Positions 24,101-39,100 of a DNA stretch of 64,000 nt are shown piece after piece. The position numbers and the translations under genes are program-made. Source of the stretch: Phalacrocorax aristotelis (lineage: Eukaryota > Chordata > Aves > Suliformes > Phalacrocoracidae); assembly GCF_949628215.1 (NCBI RefSeq), contig NC_134277.1, positions 58,104,918 to 58,168,917 of the forward strand. The letters run 5' to 3'. The notes below the pieces were generated by a model, which was not told where the DNA came from, made no database searches, and saw nothing but the letters and a program-made list of their open reading frames with translations. Each line of letters opens with the position of its first letter. Position 1 is the first letter of the stretch.

Positions 24101-27100
24101 AAAGCTGCTACCTTACTCAGGAGCTGAACAAGTATTTGCAAGTCTATTGAAATACAGCTGCTAGGAAAACCAGGTTAACTTAGGAAAAATACTAAAAACT
24201 TGGTTATAATGGCTACTCTGGTAAGGAAATTATTCCAAGGTGCTTTTCTCACTGGAAGATAACGGTTACCTTAAACGATTGCTCTAAAATAGGCAAACTT
24301 CTGGTAGCAAAATGTATACAGCACATATATGTAAATGTAGATCAAGTGCAATTCAGTTGATTCTCCTCATTCCCAGCTTTTTGTTAAAGCAGACAAGCTC
24401 ATTCTCTGCCCAGAGCTAAGAATAACAAGTATTTTAATCATCTGAGGGGGCTGAACAAAGTAAACAAATATTCTTTGTCTCTAGTGTCCTGGCTGTAGTT
24501 TCCAGTGCAGATAACCCATGTCTTAATTTCCCTGCCCCCCCAACTCTGACATGAACTTGCTTATTTCTCAGATGGCTTTCAGTACTGTGCATCACTTACA
24601 CAATTTTGTGCATCTGTAAGAATGTATATGCTGTCTCACTTTTGTCCTCGACTGGTCTCTACAGTAGTACAACTAGGATGAAACTGTTGTGGAACTAAGT
24701 GAAAGTGGAAAAGAGGTGAAAATGAAGAGTTGCAAGTAGTTGTTTCCACCATTTAAGAATAAATTTGAGTAAGTTATTCATGAGCATCAGAAATTGAGTC
24801 CTTGCACCTTTCTGTTTGGAAAACAAAAATTGTAGGGATAAACCCCACACTTCAGAAAAAAAATTTATATAAGTTATGTAATAAATTGCATATAGTTTTG
24901 TGGATGTCAGAAAAGTTTTCTGAACTTTATAAAAAAAGTAAATATCTTCACAGGAATTGCTGTTATTCCTGCATTTGTTACAGCAACAGGGTTTTATAGG
25001 TCACTTTAAAAATAATTTTTAAAGTAAGGTTAGTTCTCTGTTGTTCTTAGCCTATGACAACCAAAATTAACTGGTGTGACAAATGTTCCTGCTTACTGAT
25101 TTGACATTTGATTTGTGATTTGAGGCTTTTGCTTTAAGCCACAATGTATGCCAGATGAAACAATGCTAATTCTGTTGGCAGCCTGAAAAGATGACATTGA
25201 GCCTCTTTGTAATCAGATATGATTTATCTTAAATCATAATTCTTCAATGAGACTCTTGTGAGGGCTGAGAACTACTAGTTTCCTATTCTTGTCTCCCTTC
25301 AAAGCATTTTTTTTTTGTTTGGATGACTGGTAGTCAGTTTCTAACTTTGGAAATGCATGTTAAGTATTTCCTCTCAAAATTGTTCTTCCTTCAATGCATT
25401 TTTCTTGCTGCTAGCTCTTAATACAGCTAAACTAACAGTGCTCTGATCTAATACTATTTTCACTATTTAATAGATATTTTTAATAAGGAGCTCTGAAAAT
25501 CGGGATTTTAAGAAAACAAAAGATGAGGCATATGCAGTGTGTACTTTATGGGAAAGCTTGTTTATATATGTCTTATCTACCGTTCTGTCACTATCAAAAA
25601 GAAATTCTTCACAAATTTATCCTTGGCTTAGCCACGCAGTGGATGGTATCGTTGGATCCTGGATCGCTGCACAGTAATTAGTTCTATTAGCTTTAGCATC
25701 AGGTTTGTCAAGTTTGATCTTTTGGGGGATTGTATTCAGAAAAGATGAGTTCTACAGAGTGTAGTTATAACAGCTCTAATTGTAGGTATAACCATAAAGA
25801 ATCTAGGCAGGATTCTTGGTCTTAAACAACTAAGAACTAGTATTTGTCAGCCTGCTGACCTCCTGTGTAACCTGTCCTTTTAATTACATCACCTATCAGG
25901 CTTCTGGCCAGCTCAGCTAAACAGGACATGCGTGGCCACACACAGTGGTGGCTCTTAATGTTTCTTGCTGCCCGGTGAATGCTGCTTTATTTTCAGAGTG
26001 ACTAACGTGTGATGAATCGGCAACATTGGTACTCATTAGGCTAATTAACTTGCTTCCAGATAGATTTTCTATGTAATGTGAAACACTGTCCTTCCTGAAA
26101 GCTGTGTCATAGAGATTTCAAACTTTTCTAAACTACTTTCTCTAGGTCCTTCACTGGTGGTAGAATTAAAAGCTTTTGACTGCACTAAGGTGACATTCAA
26201 CCAGAAGAAAATGGTGCATTCAGAGACTATTTAAGAAAAAGACTGAACCTGGGGGTGTAGGGTTTTTTGGTATAAAGGCTTAGACTCTACCAGGTATTAA
26301 AATAACTTGCTATTAAAGGGTTTATCTGTTAGTCCCAGTTTATTTTTGTCTGTTGGGTTTTCTTCTTACCAGCATAGTCGCTAAGGTTTTTTCCTGTGCT
26401 TGTTTTGGTGCTAGAAACTGCAGTAAGGATTTTAACACATTTCGATAAATGCATAGCCTTATGTTATATGTGAATGTATGTATAGTGTACATGAATCATA
26501 CAGATGCATGTCTTCATTTGGAATAACTTAAGATCCTTTTCACTGGCTACATAAGGAGCGTTGCTCTGCAGTTGTGGTTAGGATTGCAGTATCATAGGGA
26601 TGTTTATACTTGTAGGTGCAACATTAATGTCACAAACTTCCTAGAAATCCACCTAAAAGAAACAGTCCTTGAAATATTTTTGGGATCAGGAGCATTGTTA
26701 GTGTGTTCTATGTTCCCTGATGAGCTGTCTCTACTATACACATTTGTTTGTTCCAACGTGGTTTTTGATAGGTGTGTACCAAGCACCTAGCGGGTTGTTA
26801 GGCTTTATTTGAGGCTTTAGGTGTCTATTCCTCCTGTGGTGTTCTCTGGTAACTCCGTAGTGATTACCACATTTTATAGTGGTCTTTTGACCACACCTTC
26901 CTAGAGCTACAAAATCCTATATTATTTTCAAGCATTTGCAAAGCAAAATTTGTTTTCATGTATATATTAGTAATTAAGAACTTTCTCCCTTAAAAGTGGA
27001 TTCAAGGCACTGAAAGCGTATTTTTACTGTTTGTCTACCTTCACAGCCATCTGGGCTGTGCTCTGATCCACTCTTAATACCTATTGTGCTGTAGATAATG

Positions 27101-30100
27101 TGTGCTTTTCCAAAATATTATTCCTAGAGGAATAACTGTGGCTGTATCAGTGGTTAGAAATCAGATTATTTTAGTGAGATTGCCTAGCAAATACCCACTT
27201 TGTGGGTGCTTATTTGACTTAATTCATTTAGACTGGGTAATTTTGAAACAAATGCCTATTAAAAGCAGGCTGACCACAACTTCTTTTAGCAGTTGCAATT
27301 CATGGAAATGTAAGTCTGCCAATAGGTTAGGAGCTGTGAGACTGGAAACTTTGAGCTGAATTAGTTAATTCTGTGAACTTCAGCTTGGAGGTAGGAGAGG
27401 CAAAACCCAGATGAGGACTCTTATTGCAGGGTTGCTGAAACCAAAATAAAGATCTCCAAGCTATACCTGCAGCTTTATAAGAAAATTTATATGTATAAAT
27501 AAAAATATACTTGTGTTGAACATTATGCCTCTATGGTAAGATCTAAAAAAAGATTCCTATACCTCAAAGTATGATAAATCATCATTGCATTAGATGAGTT
27601 ATTAAATAATAGGCTTTTTCCTGTCTAAAAATCTGTACTGTATGAATGGAACAGAGCGGAGCAGGTGACCTGGGACTCACTGCAAGGAAGTTTAGAGCAG
27701 ACACTTCAGGCCAAAATGCTGTGGGGGAAGTCTTCTGACGCAAGTGCTGCAGTGTGGTTTTAGCTCGCTGGCTGGCTTGGTGTAACTCACTGGTTGTGTT
27801 GTGTCAGAAATGACGCTCATTAACGTGGGTTAAGCATCATGTTCAGTTCTGCTCTGTGTGTGTTTGTTTTCACATTATCATAGTTGCAAAAAAAATTGTT
27901 AGAAAGCTTTATGTTGGCCAAGTTGCTTAATTTTTTAAAAGATCCATGTTTCTTACAAAGTCAGACTAAGAATATAAGGGATTTTGAGGACTGTTAAACA
28001 ATCCAAAAACCCTGGCTGTTATCATTTGAGCCACATACTAGTGAAAATGAAGTGCCATCTTTGAAAATGCAGAGTGGAGTCTGGATATTGCATGGCAAAT
28101 GGAACAAGATTTTGAGCAGTAACTCAATAAGAGTGCTGGTTGCTGCTGCCTTGAACATGGTGGGATACTTCAGAAAACAGTAGCTGGGCAATTACTTAGG
28201 TTATTGTAATGTAGTCACAGAAAGCATAAATTGCCTGTTTGTACCCTTCAGGTTTTGCCAGCTTTTTTAATGAAAGGTTTGAGGGTACCTTAAACTTGCA
28301 AACTAGCACAGCTTGTTTATTCTATATTTCTGAAATACATGTTCCTTGAATTGATAGGGTTTAAGTCCTTATTTTTAATGGAGGTTAAATTACATTCTGG
28401 CTTGTGGTGTGCCTAACTTAAGTGTAAGGATTATCACTCAGCAAGGCATCTTTCTAAATTTATAGTGTATTTTAAATGTATTCATTAATAGTGATTTAGT
28501 TAAGTTTCCTGTAATGTGAATTTATAAGATCCATACTAATGCTATCACTAAGGGACTTAGTATTAACTTAAAATTCTTCTTTAATTTCAGAGGAAAATTT
28601 GCAGTGGTGAAGAAGTGTATCCAGAAAGACACTGAAAAAGAGTTTGCAGCAAAATTCATGAGAAAAAGAAGAAAGGGCCAAGACTGTCGTATGGAAATAA
28701 TTCATGAAATTGCAGTCCTGGAGCTGGCACAATGCAACCTTTGGGTCATTAACTTGCATGAAGTTTATGAAACTGCAACAGAGATGATTTTAGTCCTGGA
28801 ATAGTAAGTACTAGTAATAATTCCTGAATAACATTCTGCAGTTTGCTTAAAACTAGTAATGTAAAAGTGTGGTGTGTCAATATGAATAACGTGAAAAGAT
28901 TTTATTGCTCGCCTATTACACTTGCTTGAGTTCAAAAAGAATTGCTAATAAAATCAGTATTAGAAGTTATGTGCAGTCTTGTAACTACTACAGATTATAA
29001 TAAATTTTCCAGTTATATAGTATCTTTCAAAGCTGAACTGTAATTTATTTAGTTAAAAAAATCTTTAGTGAAATATGAACTGTGTACATTCCCTACTTGT
29101 AAAAGAAGAAGAAAAAAGCAATGAGTATCTGTTCAAAAACTGCTGTTATTTCCTTGACAGTGACAAAGATGGGGTAAAATCTGTTTTGGATTTTTACCAG
29201 TTATGAAAAAGGTATTGAAAGCAATGTCATTGTTAAAGAAATTATCAAACCCCCTATAATCTACAATGAAAAGCTCTCTAAATCATTACCTTTTTTGGGA
29301 AGAAAGAGTAGGATGATTCAGACCTAGAATAGTTTCTTTCAAATGACATTTAACTTGTGACTGTACATTTGTCTGTGTGGTTTTACCCCCTTGAATTTGT
29401 CCAGATGAGAGTTTCTGCAGCTGTTGACTGTTCATCTAATACCTCCAGTGGCTTAGATATTTGGTGTCTAGGTTCTAAGAGGCAGCCAAATGTTTGTTGC
29501 CATCGAACTCTGTTAAGATCCTGTTCAGGCTCTATGGATTTTAAGTAATTAGGAGAGGAACAGTGAGGCTTAATAGTTCAGAAGTGACTTAACCTGTCTA
29601 AGATAAATCTAGTTAGTACAGTTTTCTTCCTCGCTAACAAAAATGAACGGTGAGAAATCTTGTGTCCTAATCTGAGCTTGTTTAGAAGTCGAAAGAAACT
29701 GCATCTTAAAGTTCATGGAATGAGACCATGTCTGCTAAGGCAAAATTACTTCTAGAATACACTTTTTCAACTTCATTGTGCCCCTATGGAATTAATGACT
29801 TAGGAAATATGCAGGTATCTTTATAATGTAAAGGCGTGACAGCTTCTAGAGTTTTAACTGCTGTTATGAAACATTCATAAATACACACTTTAAACACTAG
29901 CAGCACAGATCTAACTAGAATAGAGCTTAAACTCCTGGATCCCATAGGGGTAGAACATGAGCGATAGAATCCAAAGCTTGATATGAGCAGTGGGTTTTGT
30001 GATAATTTTAATGCAAAATTGCTAGTTTTCTCTTAGAACTTGATTCTCTTAAAATTGCAAAACATTTTTGATCCAAAGTATTTAATAAGTTGCTCAGTAG

Positions 30101-33100
30101 TCACCAGGTTGTTCAGTAATTAGCAACATGTTTTTATATGCATTGAACAGTCATACCTTGTTTCAGATAAATAGCTGTGTGTTAGAGTTGTAAATTACAA
30201 AAACAGTCTTTCCCTGATTTCAGCAACTATGTCTGGATGCTGCTTTAATGTCAGCATGTTCCAGAGACATGTTGCAACAAAACAGGTATGAACGTTAGTA
30301 AAGTTCTGACATTCTGCATGCAGAGGATTAAAGAACATACCTAGACTGAAAGCTTCTCTAGGGCCTTTCAGTTTCTATTAAGCTTGATGGTCTCTGTGGC
30401 AGATTGTTATCTTGGGAAGGAGATAAATACTTAATTGTTGGCCACTAACTTTTATCTGCTAAGGTTTTAAAGTTTGTCCTGATGAATCTGTCAAGGCAGG
30501 GGGACAGCTAGTGCTTTGCCTTCATGAAGAAAAATACTTACATGGAGGGTTGTCTTTCAAGCAGTATCAATTTTTGACATAAAACAAACTTAATTGGTTG
30601 CTTACTGTTAATATTAAGTTCTGAGCAATGGCAAGCAATGAGGCATTACAGTGTCGGCTTCAACTGTAGGACACCAAATTGGTTGCTGTCTGCATCTACC
30701 CTGACAACAGTCTGAGTTCTGTTTGACACAGGACCTCAGAGGATTGAAGTAGGAGTTGAAGGGGTAAGTCTGAAGGGGTAGTATGTAACACCTGGAATTA
30801 ATCTGCAGGTCAGTCATGTTTCTATGTATCAGTGAAAATGGAATGAATGAAAAAGAAAACTGGACTTTTGCTGGAAAGGGTAGAGATACAGTCTGGAAAA
30901 CCTAACACATCAGCTACCAAACTTGCTTTTTGTCCCTTTTATAACTTGTGGGCTCAATATTTGTCTGCAACCTACCTGGCTTTTTCCAATTTCTTTTGAA
31001 AGAGTGAGCAACAGAGCACCTGATGCTTAATGACTGGCACTTTTAGAAGTGTTCTTCACCATATGTTTACACGTCTATGGAAGGGATAGATTATATTAGT
31101 GGGTCAGCTATTAAAGAAACCTGTATGGGTAACTTCAAAATCTAAGCCGTTACATATTTGTCTGTGAAGAGCTTCTGAACTGAGTAATTACCTGCTAAGG
31201 TCTTGCGTAGATATAGTAGACTTTTGATATGCTTACTTTAAAAAAAGAAAACAGTTGTCTTTATCATCTTGAAGACCTAGTCAGGGTTTATTTGATATGC
31301 CGGATGAAGTGCTTTCTTTCACTTATAGTTATTTGGACCTGGATAATGTTACTACCTTTATTGCCTTGGACATTATTTATTGTCCTACTTGACAGAGCAT
31401 AAGACTCAGGAAGTAAATTTTCAGCCCTTGCAGACTGTGTATGTTCTCACTTGGCATTTGAAATTAAGTGTATTCTAGGAACTCGTTATCTACTCTCTGT
31501 ACTCTGAGGATTTGTACTTCTTAGTCTTTCAGAAGACTATCTTAATGTCTGATCTGTTAAAGCTGGGGGAATGTTTAATTTTTTCAGATGCACTGAAATT
31601 GATTGGTTCAATATTTTTCTAATGGTGTGCTAAATGAGTGTGGTAGTATATTGTAAGTGCACTTGAAAGAAGTAGGATGCTGAATTCCATGCAGTGCATT
31701 AAGATATGTTTGAAGGAAGATAAGCAGTCTCCATTGAATTTAAAGTCAACATAATTGTAACCAAGATTAATGCTCCAGATTTCCAACCGACTTTTAGGTC
31801 ACTTATGCTGATAAGCAGTAATAAAACATTAGCATGCTTTTCATTGAAGAGCAGTTGGATTTCACTTGAAGCTATAGAGAAGTTAATAGTACAACAGTAC
31901 TTTCATGAACAAATTAAAATAGCTAAAGAATTCTGGTTGCCGTAGCTTTTAAGTTTGGAAAGAATTTTTGTCGTGCTTTTTTTGTACACCTAGCTAAAGG
32001 AGTGTGTACTAGAGAAATAACACATTCTAAGTAACACTGGGTTTCAAAACATGCTCTTAAATATTTCCTTACCCATTTTTTCCAGATTAAGATGGCTTGT
32101 TTTCCTAAAGACTTTCTTGTCCTAAGGACAATTTTTTGCTTTTATCCCGTAGGAACATTTTCTGTGGAGGTGGGTGGGGGTACCTAGTGGTTTACAAAGT
32201 TGTTATGTCATAATGACCATTAGAAAAGCTACAGCTTAATGGAGGATGAGCTCTTAGAGGAACAATAGGTAAATGTTATAAACACCATAGAATTCCTGGT
32301 CTGTATGTATACAGAAATCATATCAATTACATGCCCGTAATAATTTTCCAGCAGGTATTTTAATCCCTTCTGTGTTTTGATTAATTTTTTTCCCCTGAAC
32401 TGTAGCTAGGGAATGCAAAACTGTGTTGAAAGTGTTGTTGAGGAGCTTGGCAAAATTTGGCATAGACATGCAGGAGAATCAATTTGGAGTTATTTTGACA
32501 TTGTACTTCCAACCACTTGTGACTGAGTTGGCTTGCAGCTAGTTGACTGTTTTGCTGAAGGGAATCAGTTAAGCTTGCTTCCCAGCAACAACACATGAAA
32601 CAGTCTTGCAGTAACAAATTTCCCTGTGTTCTTGTAAAGGGTTGCTAGTTACTTGTTTGAATGTGGTAATTTTTGGATAGAATGAATTGTCTGGAATAAG
32701 CTGTTCTATCTGCATCCTGCATAGTGAAGTTGATAAAAAATATGAAACATTGCATGTGGAAACCACCTTTCCATGTGAAACTTTTTGGTAAAGCTAAGCA
32801 TATTTGTCTGTGGCAGCTGAGGATAGCTGCTTCATATCATGAAGTGGGTGTGTATGTAAGGGCTGTATTTGCTTGTCTCGCTGTTAAAATGCCGATATAC
32901 CTCGGTTTCTTCAGAAGTACTGGGAGGTACTTAAGTACCTTTTTTAAAAAAAGCATTTTTCTGGATTGAGGGTTTTCTCCTCTCATATGGTAGTGCTGTC
33001 TCAATTTCAGTGATGGGACACTGTGCTTCAACTTTTATTGCTTTGCATTTTAACACATTTAATTCAAAGTTCTTTAAGTGTAGAATTAAAACTCTAGGGA

Positions 33101-36100
33101 GCTTACAATTTAGCTTGGTGCCTGCTTCAATGTTAAATTGTTTATTGGTGTGACTTAATTGTAACAAATGTCTACCAAATAGACATATAGCAACCATGGC
33201 TTTATAAGGGTGCCCTTTGCTGATTTTTCAGCTGGGCCTGTTAAAAATTAAGGGTGATCCCTGGTTGACAAAAGCAATTTTAGGGTAGAAATCCTATTTC
33301 ACATAGAATTAAATAGCAGAAGTACTGGTTTACTTACATTAAGTGGCAGACCTATACCAGCAAAATCCCAGGGTTGTTGCTGTAAAATACATCGTGTTAG
33401 TAATTTTGGTAGTGGATCTTATCGCTGTATGTGCATTATAATTTACTGCTACAAGGAACGAAATTGTTCTTCCAGTTAACTTATTATGGCATTTTAAAGT
33501 AGAAAGTTTAATTTATTGATCATAGTGGATGTTTTTCTATCCCTACCTTGAAGATCCAATTGATACTGCTTTTTAAAAGAACTTGTTTTAAAATATTAGA
33601 AGACACTATCCAGTGTCAATTTTTAAAATGTCATTAATGCCTGAATCCTGTTCAAATCTGAAATACTACTAACTTTTTCCTTGAATTAAAAAAAAAAAGT
33701 ACTGAAGAAAGATTGGTAAGTCAGGTATATGCAGTTTTCTCTAGAGGAACCAAAATATTAATATTCCTTTGAAAACTCATTTTATTCTTGAGTTCTATCA
33801 TTGATATAGGATGAAGAAAAGTGATTATTTGATGGACGTCTCTTTTTTAAAAGAAAAATTTTAGTTTAAAAAAATCAAATTCTAATTCTGTACCACTATG
33901 TCAGCATATAGGACAGAAATATAAAACTCTTTTTCTAAAGTTAAGACATACCCTCTTTTAAATTCTTTTTGCTTGGAAGACAATCCACAGGGAGAATTTT
34001 AAGTAACAGTAATGAGAATATCTGGGAAGGCAGAAGGTTTTTATAAACCATGAGGACCATAGCAGCAAAGTTAGTATCGACAAGATAAATAATGGAGTAT
34101 ATTTGTGTTCTTTTTCCGGGGGACATAATCCAAATGCACCATTTTTGTAGAACTCTCATTTGCTGTTACATCCTTGTTGAATATACCTCTCTTCTGGATT
34201 GCCTAGGTAGTATAATTTATTAGAAAAGAGCAAGTAAAAGCAGAATAGATGGCTATGCATCAATAAAGATTAATGCTCGTGCCAAGCCAGGTTTGGCATG
34301 TCACAGTTCAGGGTAACTGGAGAAGATACTGACCTCGGGGGTTTCACCATTTTTTTGCTAAGGGTTGATATGTAGAATTTCATGCAGAACAAAGTGTGTA
34401 TGTGTTCATTTCACTTTTATGTTGCCAAATAGTAATTCAACAATCCATATGTAAAATGGTTCCATTCTAATGTTTGTGTGCCTATTTTAAGATGGAGCCT
34501 CTGCTCTGCTTATTTTACATATGATGCTATGTGGTTATGCTGTAAAACAATTTTAGTTCTCTAGAGTCACTGCTATACAGAGATGGTACTGTATGTGGCC
34601 TTGGAGTGCTTTAAAAACATTAATCTGTAGTTATTTTTATATTCTTTGTTACTTTTTTGTTTGTATATGTTTAAATAGATAAAGCAAGCTGAGAGCTAAA
34701 ATTTTCAAAATTATTTTTAGATGAAAGCCATTTAGAAACTTAATGCATCCCTACATACCAGAGACTTCACAAACAATTCAATTATAAACTTTACGTTTAG
34801 TCTTCTGAGTATGTGTGAAGTGTTTTGAGGAGGATTGGAGGTGGGGCTGTTCTGCTTTATGTTTACAAAACCTTGGCCAAATTTCCATGTAGCTTCATAG
34901 GAATGGCAAAAGGCATATCTTTTATGTAAACACTACCCTCAAATGTGGCATCCATCTTAAAGCATAGTCAGTAGTGTTTCTAAAATAGCCCCAAAGGTTT
35001 CTGTAGTGCTCGTATTCTCTAACCTAAATGACTATGATCTTTGCTTCTCTCCAAGGCTGCCATACTGTAGAGGTATGTAAAAGCTTCCTAGGCTGTAAAA
35101 GCTTGCCACGTGTTTAATAACTGAAGTATTGCTATTGGATGCTAGTGCCTGCTGATCTTGCTTGTGCTACAACTTAGTCTTCGAAAAAGTAAAATTCATG
35201 TCATTCCATAGTGCTGCTGGAGGTGAAATCTTTGACCAGTGTGTGGCTGAAAGGGAGGAAGCCTTCAAAGAAAAAGATGTTAAACGACTTATGAAGCAGA
35301 TCTTAGAAGGAGTTTCATTCTTGCACAGAAACAATGTGGTTCATCTTGACTTAAAGGTAAGAATGTTGCTGTATTTTTCTCATTAATTTCTTATCTGCTG
35401 CCTTTCTTATTAGTCATATGTCATACTAACCCTAATTTGTAATTAACATAATTTTTATCTAGTTATTCCTCCAATGGTAAAATTCAGCCTTTGAGATGCA
35501 GTAGGCACCAGAGTTGCAAGCCTTTTGGGGAGTTTCTATGATTATGTCAAATATAAACTTCATCTGATTAAGTGAAATGTAATGAAGTCAAAAGTGAGTT
35601 TGCGTTGCATCTTAAATTGCAAATGAGTACTTTGGGTAAGACCTGGCTCATTTTTAAAGTGCAGTAGAAATGTCTGGGTGTTACGTGGCCGTTAAAAAAT
35701 AGGTTGGGTTTTTGTATTGACTTGAGTTTTAATAAGCAGAAGGCTGGCAAAGACACTAGTATTATAAAGTGTAATGTTTCAAAATGAAGTGTTCATACAG
35801 GACTGGTAAACAGTGTTAAATATATTTGTAACACTTCAGTATTTTTGTGATTACCGTAAAACTTTAATTTCAGTGTTTGTCATTTACTGCCAAACAGTTG
35901 GCCTCCACCTTCTTGGTATATCAATTATCATTATTTACTGGAGTAAATATTTTTTCTTACTGAAAAATAGTTTTGACCCAAATCAAGAGATAAGTATGGT
36001 TGCCATCATACGACATCCAGAGTATTGCTTATGGTTAAGAAGAGTTGCAACAGGGATCCAGACAAATATAATCTCCCATTGGTAGAAAACTACAATTAAT

Positions 36101-39100
36101 TTTATTTAGCTTTCATCTATACACTCATATGGAAGATGCAATTTTGTCTCATTTTGAGTTTGAGCTACTTCATTATTACTGAGCAAGGAGTATAAAAGGT
36201 ATCTTGCATTAAAATTTCCAAATTCTTTTTTACATGTCCAACTCCCATATTTACTGAGTACGTAGTAAGCTGCTACATGTTTCTTCTGTTCTGCTGCTGA
36301 CATCCTTACTTATAGTTAATTGCATTTTGGCAGTAGTACAAAGCTACCAACAGATTCCAGTATCAAGCTGTGCATACTTAATACATAACCTAGCACATCA
36401 TGCACCATTCATCAGCTAAAGCAGATGATGACTAATATTTGCACACAAATATCTCACCTGCCTGGTTTTCCAACCGTTTATTCCAATTATTTGTGGAATC
36501 CTTAAAAACTTTCTGTAGCTTATTGATTTAGTCATACACAGAATATTAATAATTGTACTAAAATAATTAATGGAAATTTTTTCTTAAATGATGTGAGAAT
36601 AAGTGTTCAGAAGGACTAAAAATCAGCAGTTAGAATTCCTTAAACTTCCAGTACACTTGTACAAGATACTCAGTATCTCTACTATGACTGCCCATTGAAT
36701 TGCCTTAAAGGAAAGCTTGTAAAATTAAAACATCTCTTTTGTGGACAGTATATACTCATACATGCTTGTAGTTAAAGCTGTGGTGTTCCTTAGCACTATC
36801 AGCTGGGTATCTGTAATCAGAAATGCTTTGTGCTTTGACTACAGTACTTAATGGTGAAAGTAGACTGAGGTGTTGATTACAGCTTGCAAACAGGTAGCTT
36901 TTTCAAAGTTCAGAAAAAGCTTACTTAAAAACTTTCCAACTGATCAGAAGACTTATGTTATAAAATTGAGCATATCCAGTTCTCATTGAAAGATCCAGCA
37001 TTGCTTTGCTGTTTATAAAAATTAATTAGCAGGGCAAATTGTCTAGTGTTTGAGTTTAATGTGTTTATATGCTACTGCGTTGTGCAATGTGTTTTTGGAA
37101 AGTGGTTATTAATAGGAGTCCTTTTGCAATGTGATTACTTTCATGATATATAAGACTCTCCGTCTTTTGCAAAATAAGGTTTAGGGAAGTCTTCAGAATA
37201 TTGGCAAACAAAGATGATGGGAAACTGTAGGATTAAAAAACATGACTTGCAAAGATTGATTGACCCACATGCCTTGTAAGACTTGAAAAAAACCCATTTT
37301 TCAACAAACAAAAATTGAAGTTGGGTGCTGGTTTTAGCTGCAAGTTCATTAACCCACTGGCCTCAAACCATCTGCTGTATAGTATGGCTCATGCTGCTTT
37401 AACTAGTGGCTTACAGCACCATGGAATTTACTAAATACTTGGTTTTCTGGGGTGATGTTTGGAAGACTTGTGCAAAGTGACTGCTGTTAAGCAATGTGTT
37501 TGGCAATATCAAAAAGTTTCCAAATTCTTGCTAAAATGTTTTCCTTCTGCTATTAGTTTCACCTTTGGGTCTCTAAAGGTTTCCCTTCCATTTGTTTGTA
37601 CAAATATCATTGGAAAGGTATATTCCATCTGATGTTCTATGTTGTACCTTCAAAGAAGTCAGGCTCTATATCAGGAAGAATTTAAATCAAAAATGGCTGT
37701 CAGTATGTGATTTTCAGCTTGTTTAAGTTTTATATTATAAATATAATCAACCAGATCTGACACTGACAGCTAGCTTGCTTTAGCGTCTGTCTGCCCCCTT
37801 AATAGATTTCTTCCTGTGAGACTGAACGCTGCAGAAAAAAATGGGGTGTTTTGATGTGGCTTAACAAGGTTGCCACCTGATAATTTCTTTCCAAAAGCAT
37901 CGTTCTCCTGAAAGGAGGTTGAAATATGGCTTGTTTCTAGTAGCAGAACAGTCATGTAATCCAGTTTTGACTTGGAGAAAGAGCAAATATAATGCCACTG
38001 AGTGCAAATTAAGTATCACTTGACAGTATTGTGTTGATGCTATTTAATTTGCAGGGTGTGCATAGATTGTAGTCAAGAGTCTTTCATCTCCTCTTAATGG
38101 TGCATAAAAGCTGCAGAGTAAGGGAAGACTCCTTTCTCTGTGTTTTCATTTGCTGTTTGACTTGAATTGGTGTTTGGTAAAAGCTTAAAGTACTTGCGAA
38201 TGGAGGAGAATTTTAAAAGGCGTGGGGCTTGAGGAAGGACTAGCTGCCTCTTGTCTGCAGCGGGAGATAAGTAAAGAGCCTTACATAGCCCTGAGGTCTG
38301 GGAGAATGACTGCTCCAAGCAGCACTCTTCTATAATATATATTACTGTGGTTATCCAACAGACAACTTTTCCCTTCCTCCTTCTGTAATGTTTTCAAGAT
38401 GTTGTGCTCAGTTAGGACAACCAGCAAAATCATTATCTGAAATTGGTTTGGGTATTCAGAATTCAATATTCAGAAAGCAAACTAATGCAATTACAGAAGT
38501 GGCCTGTTACAAGAACATTACAGATTATTTTTCTCAACTGAGTTTTCCAGGTGGATTAAGGTGGAATGTTTACTACGCTGAAGTGTAGTATTAATGGAAG
38601 TGTAGTACTGCTTGTCTAAAGGAACACCCAGGATATTAAGAAAAGAGTTAAAAATTAAATATCACTTGTTCAAGGCAAAAGAACAGGTTCATCTGGAGTT
38701 CAAACCTTTATAGCAATTAAAGAAAAGCTGTTTGTTAATGGGCAGGTATAGAGTATCCAGGTTCTACAGAACCTATTTTGATTAGTCTTTTTTCTTAATT
38801 TATGGGACTTGCATTGCTTATTTTGGGAAGTAAAGTGTGACGCCAATCTAATATGTCTACTCTTTTAGTGACTTGCATTTTTTTATTCCACTTGTACAAA
38901 TTGACCAAAACAACCCAACCCCAAGCAAATGCTGCTCTTGTATTTCAACTGTTTAAAGATATGGGAGTCCTTTAACTTTTTCTTTAGGGCAGACTGGTTA
39001 GTCTACTCTAGTAGCTTTAGACACAGCATAAGTGGGGTATCCCAGCTAGTGTGTTTTTCTTGTTTCTGCCATTTTTCCTTGGATAATTCCTGTCTCTTCT